5,772 bases of DNA from an uncultured Bacilli bacterium (GTDB lineage Bacteria; Bacillota_I; Bacilli_A; RF39; UBA660). The stretch lies in contig CANRIE010000044.1 of the NCBI GenBank assembly GCA_947630585.1, forward strand, positions 1-5,772. The letters run 5' to 3'. Below, piece by piece: positions 4,594 through 5,772 of this stretch. Below the pieces are notes generated by a model that was given only the letters and a program-made list of their open reading frames with translations, did no database searches and had not been told where the DNA came from. Every line of letters starts with the position of its first letter. Position 1 is the first letter of the stretch. The position numbers were made by a program, and so were the translations under genes.

Positions 4594-5415
4594 TTATGGA
4601 GTAACAAGACTTGGATCATCAGATGCTACTACTTTAATTTTTACTGAATAGTAATAGTCAGTATAAACTGGACGATCATCTTTATCTGTTCCAACAGGTA
4701 ATTTAGTTGGATCAACTGCTTCAGTACCAGCTACATTTTTTAATGGTTGATCTCCTTCATCAGTAGTGCTAGCACGATATTTGTAACTATAATCAGTATC
4801 TGATATTGTAACACTATCATTAATCCACATATATAAACTATAATTATGGTCAATTGATGTACCAGCTGCTAAAGTACCAGTTGCAATTAGTATTCCTTGA
4901 CCTGAACCATCTTTTAAATCAGTTGTAAATCCTCCATCTAATGACTTAGGTCCATCATAAGCATTTTCAATTTTTATTGCTTCTGCATCCTCTTCTGCAA
5001 CTTTAACTTGCATACTAATTTCGCTATTTTTAAATCTTTTCCATCCATTAGTTGGAGCAGTTATGCCTTCTCCTGTTGGTTCTGAACCTTCAATAACATA
5101 TACCCAGTAAGTTACATTGCTAGCTCCTGCTGGTAACGTACCTGTTACATCAAAATCAGTTTTATTTTTGTCACCAGTCGTTTCTGCTACAGCTTCTGCA
5201 TTAGTTTGAGGAAATGAATTTGCACCATCAATATTTGGATGTCCATCTTCGTTAGGTGCTAATTCAAATGTAATTGAACCAGTTGTAATAACGTTATTTT
5301 TAGTTCCTTCCCTTGAATAAGTAAAGAATGCGAATGATACTCCAACTACAGCAATTACTAATACAGCAACCCCAATAATTGATAACATTACTTGCCTTGA
5401 ATTATTATTTTCCAT
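4594..5415 (-). CDS. Secreted TasA/CalY-like surface fibre protein, copy 4 (longest)
   Basis: The 273-residue product has the MENNNSRQ start, a hydrophobic leader (about 9-29), cleavage predicted at SFA29/F30, then FFTYSREG and VITTGSITFELAPN, GHPNIDG and SFPQT as in copy 2. The shared core follows: TDFDVTGTLPAG, VTYWVYVIEG, IATGTLAAG, YSLYMWINDSVTISDT, YKYRASTTDEGD and YYSVKIKVVASDDPSL. The segment after VTYWVY differs fully from copies 2 and 3, replacing GVDWIPFDD and MYITATG with an unrelated Glu/Ala/Lys-rich stretch. There is also extra sequence (KNVAGTEAVDPTK region) near the C-terminus. ATG 5415 is chosen because AGGGAGG lies 8 nt upstream; the in-frame ATG at 5448 lies just upstream of the -10 box, before the expected transcript start. 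No cysteine, no sorting signal. It is the first unit of the array. Confidence 0.65.
   Translation of the reverse strand: MENNNSRQVMLSIIGVAVLVIAVVGVSFAFFTYSREGTKNNVITTGSITFELAPNEDGHPNIDGANSFPQTNAEAVAETTGDKNKTDFDVTGTLPAGASNVTYWVYVIEGSEPTGEGITAPTNGWKRFKNSEISMQVKVAEEDAEAIKIENAYDGPKSLDGGFTTDLKDGSGQGILIATGTLAAGTSIDHNYSLYMWINDSVTISDTDYSYKYRASTTDEGDQPLKNVAGTEAVDPTKLPVGTDKDDRPVYTDYYYSVKIKVVASDDPSLVTP
5252..5292. repeat. 41-bp direct repeat C, copy in fibre gene 4
   Basis: Identical to 3309-3349 in copy 2; see that entry. Confidence 0.92.
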
Positions 5416-5423
5416 TTTTATAT

Positions 5424-5430
5424 CCTCCCT
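5424..5430 (-). promoter_or_regulatory. Ribosome binding site that fixes the start of copy 4
   Basis: AGGGAGG on the minus strand lies 8 nt before ATG 5415. It falls within the codons of a longer frame starting at 5448, whose first codons overlap the spacer and -10 of the promoter; MENNN at 5415 also matches the start of copies 2 and 3. Confidence 0.88.
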
Positions 5431-5438
5431 ATAATAAG

Positions 5439-5467
5439 ATATTAACATGAAAATTCTTAATTGGCAA
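5439..5467 (-). promoter_or_regulatory. Promoter of fibre gene copy 4
   Basis: TTGCCA (5467-5462), a 17-bp spacer ending TGT, and TAATAT (5444-5439). TTGCCAATTAAGAA is shared with copy 3. A TGTAAA/TTTACA inverted repeat lies 20 bp upstream (5487-5499). Confidence 0.82.
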
Positions 5468-5555
5468 TTACTTTTTTATACTTAAGTGTAAATTTTACAA
5501 ATATTTTATTAATAATAGGGGGCAAAAAATTATACTAACAATATTTAATTAAACT

Positions 5556-5772
5556 TTACTTAGCAGGGGTTTGATTATCATGATTATTAATAATAGTTTC
5601 TATTTCAGGAATAGTTAAACCACTAACATTAGAAATAAATTCCAATGTTGCTTTTTGATTATACATCGACATAACCATGTCACGTTTCGTTTGCTTTAAA
5701 TTGTACCCTTTGTCAAGGACATTTTTTAATTTTTTAGAAGAAGGGATTATTTTTTTGCTTTTACCGCTTTTG
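5556..5772 (-). CDS. C-terminal part of an Rpn/PD-(D/E)XK nuclease-transposase-like protein (cut by window edge)
   Basis: A frame with no visible start enters from the right edge and ends at TAA 5558-5556, giving 71 residues. A basic Lys/Ser-rich linker (first 17) is followed by LDKGYNLKQ, then RDMVMSMYNQKATLEFISN and SGLTIPEIETII, and a polar end. The pattern of a helix with MYNQ-like residues, then a short helix-turn-helix-like unit ending in GLxxxEIExI, is common at the C-terminus of Rpn-type nucleases and related putative transposases, where it follows the nuclease domain. The catalytic domain is outside the window, so the call is moderate; another protein with a similar C-terminal helical unit cannot be excluded. 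No clear terminator is seen between its stop and the copy 4 promoter, so read-through into the array is conceivable. Confidence 0.5.
   Translation of the reverse strand, partial: KSGKSKKIIPSSKKLKNVLDKGYNLKQTKRDMVMSMYNQKATLEFISNVSGLTIPEIETIINNHDNQTPAK

Noticed and set aside
1807..5415. The four tandem genes as a CRISPR or phage tail-fibre locus
   Set aside because: There are no short regularly spaced repeats, no phage genes, and each protein has a cleavable secretion leader, which fits cell-surface proteins instead.

Overview
The window comes from a very AT-rich, low-GC Gram-positive (Bacillota) chromosome. Every gene reads on the minus strand. Strong AGGAGG-type ribosome binding sites, SigA-type promoters, U-tailed terminators and endospore genes (yabP, yabQ, spoVG) point to an endospore-forming Bacilli/Clostridia-type lineage using the standard code (TGA is a stop for yabP and yabQ). 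An uncultured gut Bacilli group is a reasonable guess, but nothing here fixes the taxon.

Layout in transcription order (right to left). (1) 5556-5772: 3' end of a gene resembling the C-terminus of Rpn/PD-(D/E)XK nuclease-transposase proteins. (2) 1807-5415: four tandem paralogues of about 244-273 aa. Each has a SipW-type signal peptide followed by a TasA/CalY-like mature N-terminus, its own promoter of one shared design (TTGNNA, 17-bp spacer ending TGN, TAATAT or TATTAT) and its own hairpin terminator. (3) 337-1641: a sporulation/division block. spoVG is a single-gene unit with promoter and terminator; yabP and yabQ overlap by 4 bp; divIC has its own SigA promoter in the gap after yabQ and probably starts at TTG. 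(4) 1-128: 5' end of a second Rpn-like gene, cut by the window edge.

The four secreted proteins are the most interesting content. They look like cysteine-free, acidic, Thr/Asp/Gly-rich surface fibre subunits. Their leader and C-terminal strand are conserved and their middles are divergent. Copy 2 (2696-3472) is a mosaic: one segment matches copy 4 (41 identical bp) and the rest matches copy 3 (35, 26 and 23 identical bp). This suggests a repertoire that evolves by duplication and gene conversion, with each copy separately expressible. No SipW-type peptidase or anchoring gene is visible, so processing must rely on a gene elsewhere. The flanking block supplies spore-envelope morphogenesis (YabP, YabQ), an RNA-binding regulator (SpoVG) and a divisome component (DivIC). 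Any functional link to the fibre genes is only suggested by adjacency.
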